In this document: piece after piece, positions 63,303-64,000 of the stretch
Numbering within the stretch: position 1 is the first letter of the stretch
Layout: the number at the start of each line of letters is the position of its first letter
Assembly (NCBI GenBank): GCA_963676095.1
Contig: OY781040.1
Location: 5,332,001-5,396,000 of the forward strand
Reading direction: 5' to 3'
DNA from: G963676095 sp963676095
Lineage (GTDB): Bacteria > Bacteroidota > Bacteroidia > Bacteroidales > Prolixibacteraceae
DNA: 64,000 nt
Translations under genes and position numbers: made by a program
Notes under the pieces: generated by a model
Told to the model about the DNA's origin: nothing
The model's input: the letters and a program-made list of their open reading frames with translations, nothing else
The model's database searches: none

Positions 63303-63315
63303 CCCGCTAAGCGGG
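63303..63315 (+). terminator. Short GC hairpin after the small secreted-protein gene
   Basis: CCCGC (63303-63307) and GCGGG (63311-63315) pair with a TAA loop, followed 6 bases later by a T-run (TTATTTTA). It starts 7 bases past the stop codon. A weak but reasonable intrinsic terminator. Confidence 0.45.
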
Positions 63316-63394
63316 AGCTTATTTTACAACTAAAATAGGAATTGTTGGTGATATCTGTTGATTTTGCTGCTCCTAATTTTAAAAACAAATTATT

Positions 63395-64000
63395 ATGAGC
63401 AGAAAATCTTACCTGGAGCAGGCCTGCCAGGCTGTTCCCGAGTTTAAAACCATCAGCGAAAAGTTCCTTCGCAAGTACACCATTGCCGGTAAATCCGGAT
63501 CATGCACGCGAAACTACCTGATGCAAATATCAAAAATGGTGCTCCATTTCGGATGTTCGCCACTGGATTTATCCATCGACCAGATGGAAGAATACCTTTT
63601 CCATCTCCGCCAAAATGAAAAGCCGAGCATGAGCTCTTTCAAACACCTGGTGTACGGGCTGCGCACCCTGTTTTCGATGTTCAAAAACGAGAAACTGTAT
63701 CTGGCACTGCCTGCTATATCCGGCAGTAAGGCATTGCCTGTAGTCTTTTCCCAACCCGAAATCAAACTCATCCTGAAAACGCCCAAACTATTAAAGCACC
63801 GGGCGCTGTTTGCCGTTACTTACGACTGCGGGCTTCGCATCTCAGAGGTAATAAACCTGAAAATAACCGATATCGATTTTGACCGTCGGCAGGTACATGT
63901 CCGCCAAAGCAAATACAAAAAAGACCGTTACGTGCCTGTTTCCCCGCTCACCATTAAAGGAATAAAACAGTACCTGGAAGCTTCCAACCCGCAAACATGG
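63395..64000 (+). CDS. Tyrosine recombinase/integrase, N-terminal part (runs off the right edge)
   Basis: An open frame of 202 codons continues past the window. Residues about 10-105 form a SAM-like core-binding domain (FKTISEKFLRKYTIAGKSGSCTRNYL, LDLSIDQMEEYLFHLRQ). From about 118 the catalytic domain begins (FSQPEIKLILKTPKLLKHRALFAVTYDCGLRISEVINL), with R148 as the first catalytic arginine. QSKYKKDRYVPVS contains the catalytic lysine candidate near 173. The HxxR and Tyr residues lie outside the window. Similar integrases in Bacteroidota often precede an IS91-type transposase, which could be checked just downstream. It marks a mobile-element or integration boundary. Confidence 0.88.
   Translation, partial: MSRKSYLEQACQAVPEFKTISEKFLRKYTIAGKSGSCTRNYLMQISKMVLHFGCSPLDLSIDQMEEYLFHLRQNEKPSMSSFKHLVYGLRTLFSMFKNEKLYLALPAISGSKALPVVFSQPEIKLILKTPKLLKHRALFAVTYDCGLRISEVINLKITDIDFDRRQVHVRQSKYKKDRYVPVSPLTIKGIKQYLEASNPQTW

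Larger units (their letters stand above)
62619..63379. repeat. 13-bp inverted repeat flanking the small secreted-protein gene
   Basis: AAATTAGGAGCAG at 62619-62631 is exactly inverted as CTGCTCCTAATTT at 63367-63379, enclosing the gene at 62718-63296. The right copy lies 15 bases before the recombinase start. It could mark ends of a small element, or be chance at this length. No flanking direct repeat was seen. Confidence 0.3.

Overview
This window looks like accessory chromosome from a glycan-degrading member of the Bacteroidota. It carries five SusC/SusD pairs, three ECF sigma/FecR anti-sigma pairs, one hybrid-two-component-type propeller sensor, many lipoproteins with a Bacteroidota lipobox, and several good matches to the Bacteroidota -7 promoter motif TAnnTTTG. 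The content points to an organism living on plant or algal polysaccharides rich in rhamnose and galactose. I cannot name a genus from the sequence alone.

Layout. (1) 1-15.0 kb: a partial propeller sensor on the minus strand diverges from a plus-strand polysaccharide utilisation locus (PUL): SusC, SusD, GH43, GH35 beta-galactosidase, a four-copy 216-bp tandem repeat, sialate-O-acetylesterase-like protein, beta-helix lipoprotein and an HGSNAT/DUF5009-like membrane acyltransferase. It ends at a 21-bp perfect hairpin. (2) 15.1-22.1 kb, minus: SusD, SusC with an STN domain, FecR and ECF sigma. This pair looks paralogous to the first but is regulated differently and has no enzymes. (3) 22.2-26.6 kb: an XRE regulator, then a putative copper-acquisition operon (cysteine-motif protein, Met/His-rich YtkA-like lipoprotein, OprC-like TonB receptor with CxxxM and HxM motifs). 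(4) 26.6-29.1 kb: a GH31 gene preceded by three helically phased operator-like dyads. (5) 29.1-52.1 kb: a large minus-strand rhamnose-type PUL (sigma, FecR, SusC, SusD, SusC, SusD, lipoprotein, metallo-beta-lactamase-fold protein, GH106, GH99-like) with a GH78 rhamnosidase diverging from the sigma gene. (6) 52.5-60.3 kb, plus: sigma, FecR, SusC, SusD and a DUF1735 lipoprotein. (7) 60.6-62.3 kb, minus: a clear fluoride riboswitch, a 3'-truncated crcB and enolase. (8) The right edge has a small secreted protein and a partial tyrosine recombinase, which suggests a mobile-element boundary.

How it fits together. SusC/SusD pairs import oligosaccharides. SusC proteins with STN domains signal through FecR to ECF sigma factors, and the propeller sensor presumably senses a periplasmic oligosaccharide. 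GH78, GH106, GH31, GH35 and GH43 enzymes and the acetylesterase cover rhamnose, glucose/xylose and galactose linkages plus acetyl groups.

Most unusual signals: the fluoride riboswitch that now leads into enolase behind a broken crcB; the three phased dyads before GH31; a SusD with an embedded carbohydrate-binding-like domain; a family of GTTTGA/mini-hairpin repeats that forms a tandem array inside PUL 1 and also flanks the enolase module; and hairpins between fecR and susC in all three ECF loci. I saw no rRNA, tRNA or CRISPR array.
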